This document shows positions 1 through 9,477 of a stretch of 64,000 nucleotides of DNA, piece by piece. Location: assembly GCF_024793895.1 (NCBI RefSeq), contig NZ_JANUSB010000017.1, positions 186,001 through 250,000 on the forward strand, in the 5' to 3' direction. Under the pieces are notes generated by a model. It had not been told where the DNA came from and made no database searches. It worked only from the letters and a program-made list of their open reading frames with translations. The position numbers and the translations under genes are program-made. Within the stretch, counting starts at the first letter, position 1; every line of letters begins with the position of its first letter. The DNA is from Serratia sp. AKBS12. Lineage in GTDB: Bacteria; Pseudomonadota; Gammaproteobacteria; Enterobacterales; Enterobacteriaceae.

Positions 1-169
1 GCTGAACCCGCAGCGGCCGGGTAGCGACGTTTCTTGACCTCAGCTGACGAAATAGTTTCCGCTGGTAATTATTCTGCTCTGATTGCCAGCAAATATCTCC
101 CACCTCTTCCCATCCGTGATAAAAACGGCGTTAATGCGAGCAACCAGGCTCATTGCACGAGGTACGCCG

Positions 170-427
170 ATGCCGAAATACCTTAAACACCGTTTATTGA
201 TCATGCTGTCAACCTTGCTGTTTGTCGGTTGTCTGCACAGCGCCAGACTGGACGAAGCTCGCATGAACAGCGCATTGCAGCCGGCGCTGAGCGCGATAAG
301 CAGCAATATGCAGGATATCCGTGAAGCACTGTCGCGCTGTGCACGCGATGAAGAAGAGAGTGATGACGCAATAGCGACCGAAGCACGCGTCTCTGGCAGA
401 GACGACGAGGCAGACCCGCAGCGCTAA
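170..427 (+). CDS. Small predicted lipoprotein, function unknown
   Basis: An 85-residue protein starting MPKYLKHRLL, with a basic N-terminus, a hydrophobic stretch and a cysteine at residue 21 (LLFVGC) that looks like a lipoprotein signal. The mature part is short, polar and rich in acidic and arginine residues. I chose the ATG at 170 over the in-frame ATG at 83 because a GAGG Shine-Dalgarno lies 8 bases before it and the signal peptide then sits at the true N-terminus. It is convergent with proY and shares a hairpin terminator with it. I do not recognise the family; an outer-membrane or periplasmic anchor is inference. Confidence 0.5.
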   Translation: MPKYLKHRLLIMLSTLLFVGCLHSARLDEARMNSALQPALSAISSNMQDIREALSRCARDEEESDDAIATEARVSGRDDEADPQR

Positions 428-454
428 AAAAACACCGGCACGAGACCGGTGTTT
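425..454 (-). terminator. Rho-independent terminator of proY
   Basis: A nine-base stem AAACACCGG/CCGGTGTTT with a seven-base loop lies just after the proY stop. On the minus strand it runs into seven T residues. It may also stop transcripts of the convergent lipoprotein gene. Confidence 0.75.
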
Positions 455-459
455 GAAGG

Positions 460-1860
460 TTAGTCCTGCGCCAGCTGCGCCCGCTTTTTCTGGCGGCTGA
501 CCTTGAAGTAGTAGCCTGCCAACAGCAAGACCACCCACACCAGGCCGGCGTACAACGACACGCGGGTGGTTGGGAAGTAGCCGATAAGACCAATGATGAA
601 CACCAGGAACGCGATGGCGACTGCTGCGGTGAACACCCCACCGCGCAGCGGAAACTCAAGCTTCCTCACCTGTTCTTTGCTTAAACTGCGACGGAAGGCA
701 ATCTGCGAACACAGGATCATGATCCATACCCAGACGGTGGCAAAGGTGGCTAGCGATGCAATCACCAGGAACACGCTTTCCGGCATGATGTAGTTGAGGT
801 AGACCGCAATCAGCAGCGCCGCCATCATCACCACTACCGTAACCCATGGAATGCCGCGTTTGGAAACCGTGCTGAACATTTTCGGCGCGTGGCCCTGCTC
901 GGCCATGCCGTGCAGCATGCGGCCCACGCCAAACACATCGCTGTTAATCGCTGACAACGACGCAGTGATCACCACAAAATTGAGAATGCCGGCAGCGACG
1001 GTGATCCCCATGTGCTGGAAGGTCAGCACGAACGGGCTGCCGTTGGTTCCCACCTGGTTCCACGGATAAATCGACATGATCACGAACAGCGTGCCGACGT
1101 AGAACACCAGAATACGCCACGGCACCGAGTTGATGGCTTTCGGGATCGATTTCTTCGGATCCTTGGCTTCACCGGCGGTAATACCGATAATTTCAATGCC
1201 ACCATAGGCAAACATCACCAGTTGCAGCGACAAAATCATGCCGATAAAACCATTGCTGAAGAAGCCGCCATTGCTCCATAGGTTGTGGATGCCGGTAGCC
1301 TGGCCCCCATTGCCGATACCCCAGACGATGATGCCGATACCGGCAGCGATCATGATGATGATGGTGGCGACTTTAAAGAACGAAAACCAGAACTCCAGTT
1401 CACCGAACACCTTGACGCTCATCAGATTGATGGCACCAATGATCAGCACTACGCTCAATACCCAGATCCAGTGCGGCACCTCCGGGAACCAGACGCCCAT
1501 ATAAATGCCGAACGCGGTAACGTCGGCAATGGCGACTATCAGAATTTCAAAACAGTAGGTCCAGCCGGTGATATAGCCGGCCATCGGGCCAAGATAATCC
1601 TGCGCGTAGCGCGAAAATGAACTGGCCTGCGGATTGTTGACCGACATCTCGCCCAGTGCGCGCATGATGATGAACGCGACGATACCGCCGATCAGATACG
1701 CCAGCAGTACGCTGGGGCCAGCCATGCGGATAGCGTCCGCCGAGCCGTAAAACAGCCCGGTGCCAATTGCCGAGCCGAGCGCCATAAAACGAATATGACG
1801 CGTACTGAGGCCACGCTTGAGCTTGTTGGCCGGTGGGGTGGAGGATGTTTCCTGTTGCAT
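460..1860 (-). CDS. proY: ProY, proline-specific APC-family permease
   Basis: A 466-residue inner-membrane permease of the amino acid-polyamine-organocation superfamily, expected to import proline. The N-terminus carries the family motif region [20 protein letters not shown] followed by about twelve hydrophobic segments, and the length matches enterobacterial ProY and other AAT-type permeases. It lies next to brnQ and the phoBR-sbcDC block as in E. coli, which supports the ProY name over other APC permeases. Substrate specificity is taken from the family and the synteny and is not proven by the sequence. Confidence 0.85.
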   Translation of the reverse strand: MQQETSSTPPANKLKRGLSTRHIRFMALGSAIGTGLFYGSADAIRMAGPSVLLAYLIGGIVAFIIMRALGEMSVNNPQASSFSRYAQDYLGPMAGYITGWTYCFEILIVAIADVTAFGIYMGVWFPEVPHWIWVLSVVLIIGAINLMSVKVFGELEFWFSFFKVATIIIMIAAGIGIIVWGIGNGGQATGIHNLWSNGGFFSNGFIGMILSLQLVMFAYGGIEIIGITAGEAKDPKKSIPKAINSVPWRILVFYVGTLFVIMSIYPWNQVGTNGSPFVLTFQHMGITVAAGILNFVVITASLSAINSDVFGVGRMLHGMAEQGHAPKMFSTVSKRGIPWVTVVVMMAALLIAVYLNYIMPESVFLVIASLATFATVWVWIMILCSQIAFRRSLSKEQVRKLEFPLRGGVFTAAVAIAFLVFIIGLIGYFPTTRVSLYAGLVWVVLLLAGYYFKVSRQKKRAQLAQD

Positions 1861-1884
1861 TTAAAGACCTGTCTTCTTATACGC

Positions 1885-1910
1885 AAAAAAGCCACGGACG
1901 AGTCCGTGGC
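1885..1910 (-). terminator. Rho-independent terminator of brnQ
   Basis: A GCCACGGAC/GTCCGTGGC hairpin with a two-base centre is followed on the minus strand by six T residues. It separates brnQ from proY, so the two are probably separate transcription units. Confidence 0.8.
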
Positions 1911-1930
1911 CCAAAACTCTGACCGCTAGG

Positions 1931-3250
1931 TTATTGATGCGCGGTGACTTCAGCGCGCGTACAAACCCGATCGTAAATGGCGGCCAATACCAGCATCAAC
2001 AGCGACGGTGGCAACCAGGCCAGCCCCTGTTCAGCCAGCGGCAGGTGTGTGCTCCACGCCGGCAGCAGATGCTGGAGGCTGGATGCCTTCACGGCGTCAA
2101 GGATACCAAACAACAGGCTGATGAGCATCACCGGTGCAACAATACGTGGCGCGCTGTGCCACATCCGCAACGTGAAGCTCAACACCACCAGTACGATGCA
2201 TGGCGGATAGATGGCGGTCAGCACCGGAATGGAAATCTGGATCAGATGACTCAGACCGAGGTTGGACACCAGCATTGAGAACAGGCCCAAAATGAACACC
2301 AGCGTCTTGTAGGAAAACGGCAGATATTGCGCAAAGAATTCTGCACAGGCGCAGGTCAGGCCCACCGCAGTGACCATACAGGCAATGAAAATCAGCGCCG
2401 CCAGGAAGAAACTGCCCAGACCACCGAAGGTATTTTGCACGTAAGCGTGCAGGATCACCGCACCATTGGTGGCGTCAGGCACCAGCGCCCCACTGCCGGA
2501 GCCCAGTTTGAACAGGCTCAGGTAAACCAGCGTCAGGCCGATACCGGCGATCAGACCGGCGAAAATGGTGTAACGGGTCAGCAATCCGGCGTCTTTCACC
2601 CCACGCGAGCGGGCTGCGTTGACAATCACGATGCCGAAGACCATCGCGCCCAGGGTATCCATGGTCAGATAGCCATTGACGAAACCCGAGGAGAACGGCA
2701 CGTTCTGATAGATGTCGATAGCCGGGACCGGCGAACCCGCCGGCCACAGCAGTGCAGCAACGCCCAGCGCGCCTAATGCGACAATCTTCAGCGGCGCCAG
2801 AATATGGCCCACGGTATCAAGCAGTCGCCCTGGATAGAGAGAGATGGCCACCACCAGCGCAAAATAGACCACGCTATAGATAAACAGTGGCGTAGCGCCG
2901 TCACCGGTCAACGGTGCGATGCCCACTTCAAAAGAAACGGTTGCGGTACGCGGAATGGCGAACAGCGGGCCGACGGCCAGGTAGCAGACGGTAGCCAGCA
3001 GCAGGCCGGCCTTACGACCGATTGGCGTGCTGAGGGCGTCAATCCCGCCGCCAACGCGCGCCAATGCGATCACCGTAATCACCGGTAGGCCCACGGCGGT
3101 AATCAGGAAGCCGAGTGCCGCGGTCCAGACGTGTTCACCAGACTGCAAACCTACCATCGGCGGGAAAATGATGTTCCCGGCGCCGACGAATAAGGCAAAG
3201 GTCATAAACCCCAATGCCAGAATATCTCTTGACGTTAAACGATGACTCAT
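1931..3250 (-). CDS. brnQ: BrnQ, branched-chain amino acid carrier
   Basis: A 439-residue LIVCS-family carrier that imports leucine, isoleucine and valine with a cation. The start [26 protein letters not shown] is typical: the [18 protein letters not shown] segment forms the first helix and signature. About twelve hydrophobic segments follow and the length equals that of E. coli BrnQ. It is upstream of proY in the same direction but has its own terminator. No operator was recognised in the long leader region. Confidence 0.93.
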   Translation of the reverse strand: MSHRLTSRDILALGFMTFALFVGAGNIIFPPMVGLQSGEHVWTAALGFLITAVGLPVITVIALARVGGGIDALSTPIGRKAGLLLATVCYLAVGPLFAIPRTATVSFEVGIAPLTGDGATPLFIYSVVYFALVVAISLYPGRLLDTVGHILAPLKIVALGALGVAALLWPAGSPVPAIDIYQNVPFSSGFVNGYLTMDTLGAMVFGIVIVNAARSRGVKDAGLLTRYTIFAGLIAGIGLTLVYLSLFKLGSGSGALVPDATNGAVILHAYVQNTFGGLGSFFLAALIFIACMVTAVGLTCACAEFFAQYLPFSYKTLVFILGLFSMLVSNLGLSHLIQISIPVLTAIYPPCIVLVVLSFTLRMWHSAPRIVAPVMLISLLFGILDAVKASSLQHLLPAWSTHLPLAEQGLAWLPPSLLMLVLAAIYDRVCTRAEVTAHQ

Positions 3251-3698
3251 ACGATGTCGTGTTGCCTGTTCAAATGAAAAAAAAGTTCGCTAGCATGGCG
3301 GCGTAGTGCCTCCATCCGGTTGTTGGCATGCCATGACATCACAGCGCAGCAAGGTCGAAAAACGCACAATTCCCGGCGTTTCATCCTTAATGCAGAAGTA
3401 ACCACTGTTGATGTTTGGCGAGTTTTAGAAGTTATAAAATGGAGGATTCATCCAACAACGGAGGGTAAGTAAATCGTTTATAGCGCCAAAAGGCAATACG
3501 TACGACAAAAAGCAGAGCTATTGACCAGACAATCTTTCACCACTAGTCGATCATGTCGGTCATATGGAAATATGCCCTACATGATTTGTATCATTTTTAA
3601 TCAGTCAACTCACAAAACGTGAAACAAATACCGTCTGGCCGCGCGCAAATGCCATTTTATGGCGGTTTTTCGCGCGGCGTTAACGCCTCTTTCCGCGC
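3251..3698. other. Intergenic region upstream of brnQ
   Basis: No convincing gene is present. The region must hold the brnQ promoter on the minus strand. At 3638-3678 there is a two-tier inverted repeat: an outer GC-only arm GCCGCGCG/CGCGCGGC and an inner GCCAT/ATGGC, placed just after the MetE-like gene. It could fold strongly in RNA and may end that transcript, but no T-run follows it. Confidence 0.4.
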
Positions 3699-4805
3699 TT
3701 ACCAAACCTGCCCGGCAATGTTAACCACGCTACGCAGCTTGTCCCACTGCTGCTGTTCGCTCAGACTATTACCCTCTTCCGTCGAGGCAAAGCCACATTG
3801 TGTGCTGAGGCACAGCTGGCGGCGGTCGACAAACTGTGCGGCCTCCTCCAGCCGTTGCTTCACCTGCTCGGGGTTTTCCAGCTCACCGTTCTTGGTGGTG
3901 ATCAACCCCAATACCACCTGCTGGTGGCCAGGTTTGATAAAGCGCAGCGGTTCAAACCCGCCGGAGCGTTCATTGTCATATTCCAGGAAGAAGGCATCGA
4001 TATTCACCTGGCCGAACAGGATCTCCGCTACCGGCTCGTAACCGCCCTCTGAAATCCAGGTTGAACGGAAGTTGCCACGACACACGTGCAGACCAATGGT
4101 CAGATCCTGCGGTTTGTCGGCGATCGCCGCATTCAGCACCTCGGCGTAAATCCGCGCCAATTGATCCGGATCTTCGCCACGTTCGCGGATCTGGCGTCGT
4201 TGATCCTCGGAGCACAAATACGCCCACACCGTGTCATCCAGTTGCAAATAACGGCAGCCGGCCGCATAAAATGCCGCGATCGCGTCACGATAGGTTTGCG
4301 CCAAATCGGCAAAATACGCATCCAGCTGCGGGTAGATCTGGCTATCGATCGCCTGGCGTCCACCGCGAAAATGCAGCACACTCGGGCTGGGTATGGTCAT
4401 CTTCGGCACTGCGTCACCGGCGATCGTCTGCAAGTAACGAAAATCTGCCAACATCGGGTGCTGTGGGTTAAAGCCCAGTTTGCCAACCACTTTGATACTG
4501 CGCGCTTTGGTTTGCACGCCATTGAACTGGATGCCCTGGTTGGCATCGTAGCCTTCTACACCGTCCAGACCTTCCAGGAAATCAAAATGCCACCACGCCC
4601 GGCGGAACTCACCGTCGGTGACCACCGCCAAACCGAGTGCCCGCTGCGCATCTACCGCCAGGCGAATCTGCTCGTCTTCCACCGTACGCAGCGCGGCGGC
4701 ATCGATTTCGCCACGCTGGTACTGCTGGCGCGCGGTTTTTAGCGCCGCAGGGCGCAGCAGGCTACCGACAACGTCGGCGTGAAAAGCGTGGTGACATTGG
4801 CACAT
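3699..4805 (-). CDS. MetE C-terminal-domain (core) methionine synthase family protein, YxjG-like
   Basis: A 368-residue protein made only of the catalytic barrel of cobalamin-independent methionine synthase. The zinc ligands of that barrel are visible as LHVCRGN (His-X-Cys) and STQCGFAS (Cys), and a HADVVGSLLRP segment opens the domain. It lacks the N-terminal half of MetE that helps bind polyglutamyl folate, so the methyl donor may not be the usual one. A tandem MetJ operator lies 85 bases upstream, which ties it to methionine supply. It may methylate homocysteine with another donor or act as a repair or salvage methyltransferase. It sits between phoR-pstS and brnQ, where E. coli has no gene. 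Confidence 0.7.
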   Translation of the reverse strand: MCQCHHAFHADVVGSLLRPAALKTARQQYQRGEIDAAALRTVEDEQIRLAVDAQRALGLAVVTDGEFRRAWWHFDFLEGLDGVEGYDANQGIQFNGVQTKARSIKVVGKLGFNPQHPMLADFRYLQTIAGDAVPKMTIPSPSVLHFRGGRQAIDSQIYPQLDAYFADLAQTYRDAIAAFYAAGCRYLQLDDTVWAYLCSEDQRRQIRERGEDPDQLARIYAEVLNAAIADKPQDLTIGLHVCRGNFRSTWISEGGYEPVAEILFGQVNIDAFFLEYDNERSGGFEPLRFIKPGHQQVVLGLITTKNGELENPEQVKQRLEEAAQFVDRRQLCLSTQCGFASTEEGNSLSEQQQWDKLRSVVNIAGQVW

Positions 4806-4890
4806 GATTTTGACTCCCGGTTACAGACAAGCGCTAACAACCGCTCGCTTTAATGATTTACAGATTGAATTATTACGCTGGGTTATAATT

Positions 4891-4922
4891 AGACATCCAG
4901 ACATCTAAACTTCTGGATTAAT
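4891..4922 (-). promoter_or_regulatory. Tandem MetJ operator (four met boxes)
   Basis: Four consecutive 8-mers resemble the met box AGACGTCT: AGACATCC, AGACATCT, AAACTTCT and GGATTAAT. The first three match at 6, 7 and 6 positions and the fourth is weak. On the minus strand the array overlaps a possible -35 (TTTAGA) and lies against a possible -10 (TATAAC) 16 bases on, the expected place for MetJ repression by S-adenosylmethionine. Confidence 0.75.
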
Positions 4923-5056
4923 CCTGTCATGTGCCACGCACCGCGGCAACGGAAAAATTTTCATCAACCTTGAAGAAAATTCATTTTGATGTGTCGCGTC
5001 GGTGATTGACGGCGGGAGGATGGTCTATTGCCGGCCCGTCGACAGCGGGCCGAGGT

Positions 5057-5995
5057 TTATTTCAGCCCCAGCAGGCTGCGCGTTTTATGCAGGGTCGTTG
5101 GCGGTAACGGCAGATAGCCGTCGTGGTTCACCAGGTTTTGCCCCTGCTCGGACAATACGCGATCGAGAAATGCGGCGGTGAGCGGTTCCAACGGCCGGTT
5201 AGGCGCTTTGTTGATGTAGATATAGAGGTAACGGGCCAGCGGATAACTGCCGTTGCGCACGTTGTCTTCGGTCGGCGCGATGTAATCCTCGCCCCGGGCT
5301 GCCAAAGGCAATAAACGCACGCCGCTGGCACGGAATCCAATACTGGCATACCCCACGCCGTTAAGCGATCCGGCCACCGCCTGCACCACCGATGCGGAAC
5401 CGGGCAATTCATTCACCCGCGCCAAGAAATCGCCGCCGCACAGGGCGCGCAGTTTGAAATAGCCGTAAGTGCCAGACGCAGAGTTGCGACCAAAGCGCTG
5501 CATACTGCGCTGCGCCCAATCACCGCTCAGGCCAAGCTGGCCCCAGCGTTGCAGCGGCTGCGCTTCGCCACAGCGGCGGGTGGCGGAGAAAATCTGATCG
5601 AGTTGACGCAGATTAAGGCCGCGTAGCGGGTTGTCCTGATGCACCAATACCACCAGCGCATCCACCGCTACCGGCACCGCCAGCGGCGCGTAGCCGTAAC
5701 GATGTTCAAAGGCCGCCAGTTCGGCTGCCTTCATCGGCCGACTCATCGGCCCCAGTTGCGCGGCCCCCGCAGCCAGCGCCGTCGGTGCGGTCGAGGACCC
5801 GGCCGCCTGAATCTGCAGATTAACGTTGGGATAATGCTGGCTGAAATCCTGCGCCCACAGCGCCATCAGATTGGCCAGCGTATCAGAGCCGGCGCTGGAC
5901 AAATTACCCGCCAGCATGCCGCCCGGCTGCGCCAACACGCCATGGCTGAACAGCAGCGTCAGGCAGAGCCACACTCCTCGGGACAATCGCATCAC
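5057..5995 (-). CDS. PstS-like phosphate-binding protein encoded with phoBR
   Basis: A 312-residue periplasmic solute-binding protein with a Sec signal peptide (cleavage likely after VLA, about residue 22). The phosphate-binding signature is visible in [20 protein letters not shown] and [10 protein letters not shown], and GPMSRPM also fits the PstS fold. It begins 13 bases after phoR, so it is the third gene of a phoB-phoR operon behind the Pho box. No pst permease genes lie nearby. It could feed the PstABC permease, buffer periplasmic phosphate, or serve as a sensor partner for PhoR. The last idea is inference from the operon only. Confidence 0.75.
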   Translation of the reverse strand: MMRLSRGVWLCLTLLFSHGVLAQPGGMLAGNLSSAGSDTLANLMALWAQDFSQHYPNVNLQIQAAGSSTAPTALAAGAAQLGPMSRPMKAAELAAFEHRYGYAPLAVPVAVDALVVLVHQDNPLRGLNLRQLDQIFSATRRCGEAQPLQRWGQLGLSGDWAQRSMQRFGRNSASGTYGYFKLRALCGGDFLARVNELPGSASVVQAVAGSLNGVGYASIGFRASGVRLLPLAARGEDYIAPTEDNVRNGSYPLARYLYIYINKAPNRPLEPLTAAFLDRVLSEQGQNLVNHDGYLPLPPTTLHKTRSLLGLK

Positions 5996-6008
5996 TTCGC
6001 CTCACGCG

Positions 6009-7325
6009 TTAATGTTTCAGCGCATTCTCTGACAAAGCCGCAGGAACAATCAACCGGTTAGGCAAGGTAAAAATGAAACGTGTGCCGCTGCCCGGTTCAC
6101 TAAGCACCTCCAGCCGCGCATCGTGGTGGCCCAGCGCGTGCTTGACGATCGCCAGCCCCAATCCGCTGCCGCCGGTCTGGCGGGAACGCGCCTTGTCGAC
6201 GCGATAAAAACGTTCGGTCAGACGCGGGATATGCTCGGCGGCAATCCCCGGCCCGTTATCGCTGACCTGGAACTGTGCGCCGTGCGGCGTCTGTTGCCAG
6301 CTGACTTCGATATGGGTACCGGTCGGCGTGTGATTTACCGCGTTGTACACCAGGTTGGATACCGCGCTGCGCAGCTGATCCTCGTTGCCAAACACTTTCA
6401 ACCCATCGTTCACCCGGAAGGTGATCTGGTGATTACCGCCGCTCAGCGACTGGGCTTCGCGCTGCAATACCCGCAGCATCAACGGCACATCGACCTTTTC
6501 GTTCATGTCGACGATCGGCGCCGCCTCGATGCGCGAAAGCGTCAGCAACTGTTTCACCAGCCCGTCCATACGCCGGGTCTGTTCCTGCATGGTACTCAGC
6601 GCCTTGCTGCGCAGCGAGCCGTCCATCTCCTGGTCGCTCATCATTTCCAGATAGCCTTGCAGCACGGTTAACGGCGTGCGCAATTCGTGGCTGACGTTGG
6701 CAAAGAAGTTGCGCCGGGCACCTTCGAGCTGACGCATCTGGGTAACGTCGCGTGCAACCATTAACAGCTGCCCTTCCGAATAGGGCATGACGCGAAACTC
6801 AACGTAATGTTCATTATTGAGTTGCAGCGTCAGCGGGCGCGAGAACTCTTGCTGCTGCAAATAGCTGCTGAATTCAGGATAACGCAGCAGGTTGAGAATA
6901 TGCTGGCCGTTGTCTTCCGGCCAGCGGAAGCCCAGCAAATGCTGCGCCAGTCCGTTACACCAGAAGATATTCCCCTCTTCGGTGGTCATGACTACCGCAT
7001 CGGGTAACGACTCGGCACCGCTGCGAAAACGCTTGATCAGCAAGGCCAGTTCACGCCGACGCCGGCGGTTGCGTTGCTGCATCTGGTAAAGACCATAAAA
7101 CAGCGGTTCCCAGCTCCAACGGCCGGGCGGCGGCGTCATGCTGCGGTCGACCCATAGCCAGTGCGAAAGCTTGAGCTGGTTATAGAAGTTCCACATCAGC
7201 GCCGCCAGAACTGCCGCCAGCAGCCACCAGGACAGATAACCGAAAATCAGGCCCAGCAACAGCGCGGGCAAACAGAAAAGGGCCAGCTCCAAAGCCAGCC
7301 TCTTCCAGGAAAGGCGTTCTAGCAC
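6009..7325 (-). CDS. phoR: PhoR, phosphate-regulon sensor histidine kinase
   Basis: A 438-residue membrane kinase that phosphorylates PhoB when phosphate is scarce. Two hydrophobic helices occupy about residues 8-45, a PAS domain follows (about 95-190), then the dimerisation/phosphoacceptor segment [14 protein letters not shown] with His213, and the ATPase with DNGPGI and [12 protein letters not shown]. There is no large periplasmic domain, as in E. coli PhoR, so input comes through Pst/PhoU. The gene starts 24 bases after phoB and is followed after 13 bases by the PstS-like gene, indicating one operon. Confidence 0.96.
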   Translation of the reverse strand: MLERLSWKRLALELALFCLPALLLGLIFGYLSWWLLAAVLAALMWNFYNQLKLSHWLWVDRSMTPPPGRWSWEPLFYGLYQMQQRNRRRRRELALLIKRFRSGAESLPDAVVMTTEEGNIFWCNGLAQHLLGFRWPEDNGQHILNLLRYPEFSSYLQQQEFSRPLTLQLNNEHYVEFRVMPYSEGQLLMVARDVTQMRQLEGARRNFFANVSHELRTPLTVLQGYLEMMSDQEMDGSLRSKALSTMQEQTRRMDGLVKQLLTLSRIEAAPIVDMNEKVDVPLMLRVLQREAQSLSGGNHQITFRVNDGLKVFGNEDQLRSAVSNLVYNAVNHTPTGTHIEVSWQQTPHGAQFQVSDNGPGIAAEHIPRLTERFYRVDKARSRQTGGSGLGLAIVKHALGHHDARLEVLSEPGSGTRFIFTLPNRLIVPAALSENALKH

Positions 7326-7349
7326 GTTATGTTCTCCGGTACGGCGCGT

Positions 7350-8039
7350 TTAATAGCGCGTTGAGAACCGGTAACCGGTGCCCCGAACGGTTTGAACCAT
7401 CTTGTCATGACCACTGGTCTCCAGCGCCTTTCGCAGCCGGCGAATATGCACGTCAACGGTACGATCTTCCACATAAACGTTAGTGCCCCAGACGTGATTA
7501 AGCAACTGCTCGCGGCTGTAGACACGTTCTGGATGGGTCATGAAGAAATGCAGCAGTTTGAACTCGGTTGGTCCCATGTCCAGAGCCAGTTCGTTGGCCA
7601 TCACCCGGTGTGAAGAAGGATCCAGGCTCAAGCCCTGCATTTCTATCACCTCTTCTACCGCCATCGGCGAAATGCGGCGCATCACCGCCTTGATACGCGC
7701 CACCAGCTCCTTGGGGGAAAACGGTTTGGTAATATAGTCATCGGCACCGACCTCCAGGCCGCGCACCCGATCTTCTTCTTCGCCGCGCGCGGTCAGCATC
7801 ATTACCGGAATGTCACGGGTCAGCGCCTCGCGCTTCATGTGCTTGATAAATTGAATGCCGGAGCCGCCAGGCAGCATCCAGTCGAGTAACACCAAATCAG
7901 GGAACGGCTCAGACAGGCGCGTCACGGCGCTGTCATAATCCTCGGCTTCCAACGGTTGGTAACCATTCTGTTCCAACACAAAGCACACCATCTCACGGAT
8001 CGGCGCTTCATCTTCCACCACCAGTATGCGTCTTGCCAT
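7350..8039 (-). CDS. phoB: PhoB, phosphate-regulon response regulator
   Basis: A 229-residue OmpR/PhoB-family transcription factor. The receiver domain shows VVEDEAPIR (acidic pocket), phosphoacceptor Asp53 in LLDWMLPG, and TKPFSPKEL with the conserved lysine. The C-terminal winged helix ends with [10 protein letters not shown] start it at the ATG giving [10 protein letters not shown]; an upstream in-frame ATG would add ten unconserved residues. It is the first gene of the phoB-phoR-pstS-like operon and is preceded by a Pho box, so it should activate itself. Confidence 0.97.
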   Translation of the reverse strand: MARRILVVEDEAPIREMVCFVLEQNGYQPLEAEDYDSAVTRLSEPFPDLVLLDWMLPGGSGIQFIKHMKREALTRDIPVMMLTARGEEEDRVRGLEVGADDYITKPFSPKELVARIKAVMRRISPMAVEEVIEMQGLSLDPSSHRVMANELALDMGPTEFKLLHFFMTHPERVYSREQLLNHVWGTNVYVEDRTVDVHIRRLRKALETSGHDKMVQTVRGTGYRFSTRY

Positions 8040-8085
8040 CGTCAATCCTGCCAATGTGTTAGCGATCACAATTTGATTGCGGGCG

Positions 8086-8119
8086 CCATTATGCGTCAGT
8101 TTTGTGACAGATTTATGAA
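8086..8119 (-). promoter_or_regulatory. Pho box and promoter of phoB
   Basis: Read on the minus strand, TTCATAAATCTGTCAC (8119-8104) is followed by AAAACTGACGCATAATGG. It resembles the E. coli phoB promoter as I recall it, including the -10 CATAAT. It lies about 50 bases before the phoB start. Confidence 0.85.
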
Positions 8120-8250
8120 ATAAACCGCGTTGTAAAAGTCACTTTATGAATGCCACTAAGCATAGCGACAAATTCGAGCGTGTAGAAAAACCCTTTTTTG
8201 TTCCTCTGCCCTTATAATCATCGCAACATTTTTTACGCTGCGGTAGAAAC

Positions 8251-9477
8251 ATGCGCCTGATACACACCTCTGACTGGCATCTTGGCCAACATTTCTTCAC
8301 CAAAAGCCGCGCCGCCGAACATCAGGCATTTTTGCGCTGGCTGATTGAACAGATCGACCAACGGCAGGTAGACGCGCTGATCGTTGCCGGCGATCTGTTC
8401 GATACCGGTTCACCGCCTAGCTACGCCCGCGAACTGTATAACCGTTTCGTGGTGGAACTGCAGCGCACCGGTTGCCAGTTGGTGGTGCTGGGCGGCAATC
8501 ATGATTCCGTAGCGACGCTGAACGAATCGCGTGAATTATTATCCTGCTTGAATACTACCGTGATCGCCAATGCACAATGCGAACCCGACCGGCAGATCGT
8601 GGTACTGAATCAACGTGACGGCCGCCCCGGCGCGGTGCTGTGCGCGATTCCCTTTTTACGCCCGCGCGATCTGCTGCTCAGCCGGGCCGGTGAATCCGGC
8701 TCCCAGAAACAGGCAGCGTTGCAGGAAGCGATTGCCGAACATTATCACAGGCTGTATCAGGCCGCCTGTGCGCGCCGTGATGCGCTCGGCGGCGCACTGC
8801 CGATCGTCGCCACCGGCCACCTGACCACCGTTGGCGTCACCACTTCTGACTCGGTGCGCGATATTTATATCGGCACACTCGACGCCTTTCCGGCACAGGC
8901 CTTCCCACCCGCGGATTATATCGCGCTTGGCCATATCCACCGTGCGCAGATCGTGGCGAAGAGCAAACACATCCGCTACAGCGGTTCGCCTATCCCGCTC
9001 AGTTTCGACGAACTGGGTAACGCCAAAAGCGTGTTTATGGTGGATTTTGCCGACGGCGCGTTGCGTCAGATTACGCAGCTGGAGATCCCCTGCGTCCAGC
9101 CAATGCAGTTAATCAAGGGGGATTTGCCACAAATTGAGCGCCAGTTGCAGCAGTTCGCCGCTTATCAGGGCGAATTGCCGGTATGGCTGGATATCGAGGT
9201 AGCGACACAGGATTATCTCAGCGATATCCAGCGGCGCATCCAGCACCTGACGGATGAACTGCCGGTGGAGGTGGTGGTGCTGCGGCGTAGCAAAGAACAG
9301 CGCCGCCAGGTGATTGACCGCCAGGACAAAGAGACGCTGAACGAGCTGAGCGTCAACGAGGTATTTGAGCGCCGGTTGGCGCTGGAAACCGAATTGGCCG
9401 AACCCCGCCGCGAGCGAATGCGTGAAATGTTCCGCCAATCGGTGGACGCGGTGCAGCAACAGGAGCCTTCGGCATGA
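8251..9477 (+). CDS. sbcD: SbcD, nuclease subunit of SbcCD
   Basis: A 408-residue Mre11-type manganese nuclease that, with SbcC, cuts DNA hairpins and processes double-strand ends. Phosphodiesterase motifs are all present in order: [28 protein letters not shown] and LGHIHRA. The C-terminal part contacts SbcC. The stop codon overlaps the sbcC start by four bases (ATGA), indicating translational coupling. It is divergent from phoB, as in E. coli, and the shared 211-base gap holds the Pho box. Confidence 0.96.
   Translation: MRLIHTSDWHLGQHFFTKSRAAEHQAFLRWLIEQIDQRQVDALIVAGDLFDTGSPPSYARELYNRFVVELQRTGCQLVVLGGNHDSVATLNESRELLSCLNTTVIANAQCEPDRQIVVLNQRDGRPGAVLCAIPFLRPRDLLLSRAGESGSQKQAALQEAIAEHYHRLYQAACARRDALGGALPIVATGHLTTVGVTTSDSVRDIYIGTLDAFPAQAFPPADYIALGHIHRAQIVAKSKHIRYSGSPIPLSFDELGNAKSVFMVDFADGALRQITQLEIPCVQPMQLIKGDLPQIERQLQQFAAYQGELPVWLDIEVATQDYLSDIQRRIQHLTDELPVEVVVLRRSKEQRRQVIDRQDKETLNELSVNEVFERRLALETELAEPRRERMREMFRQSVDAVQQQEPSA

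Noticed and set aside
4086..4742. 218-codon open frame on the plus strand
   Set aside because: Antisense shadow of the MetE-core gene.
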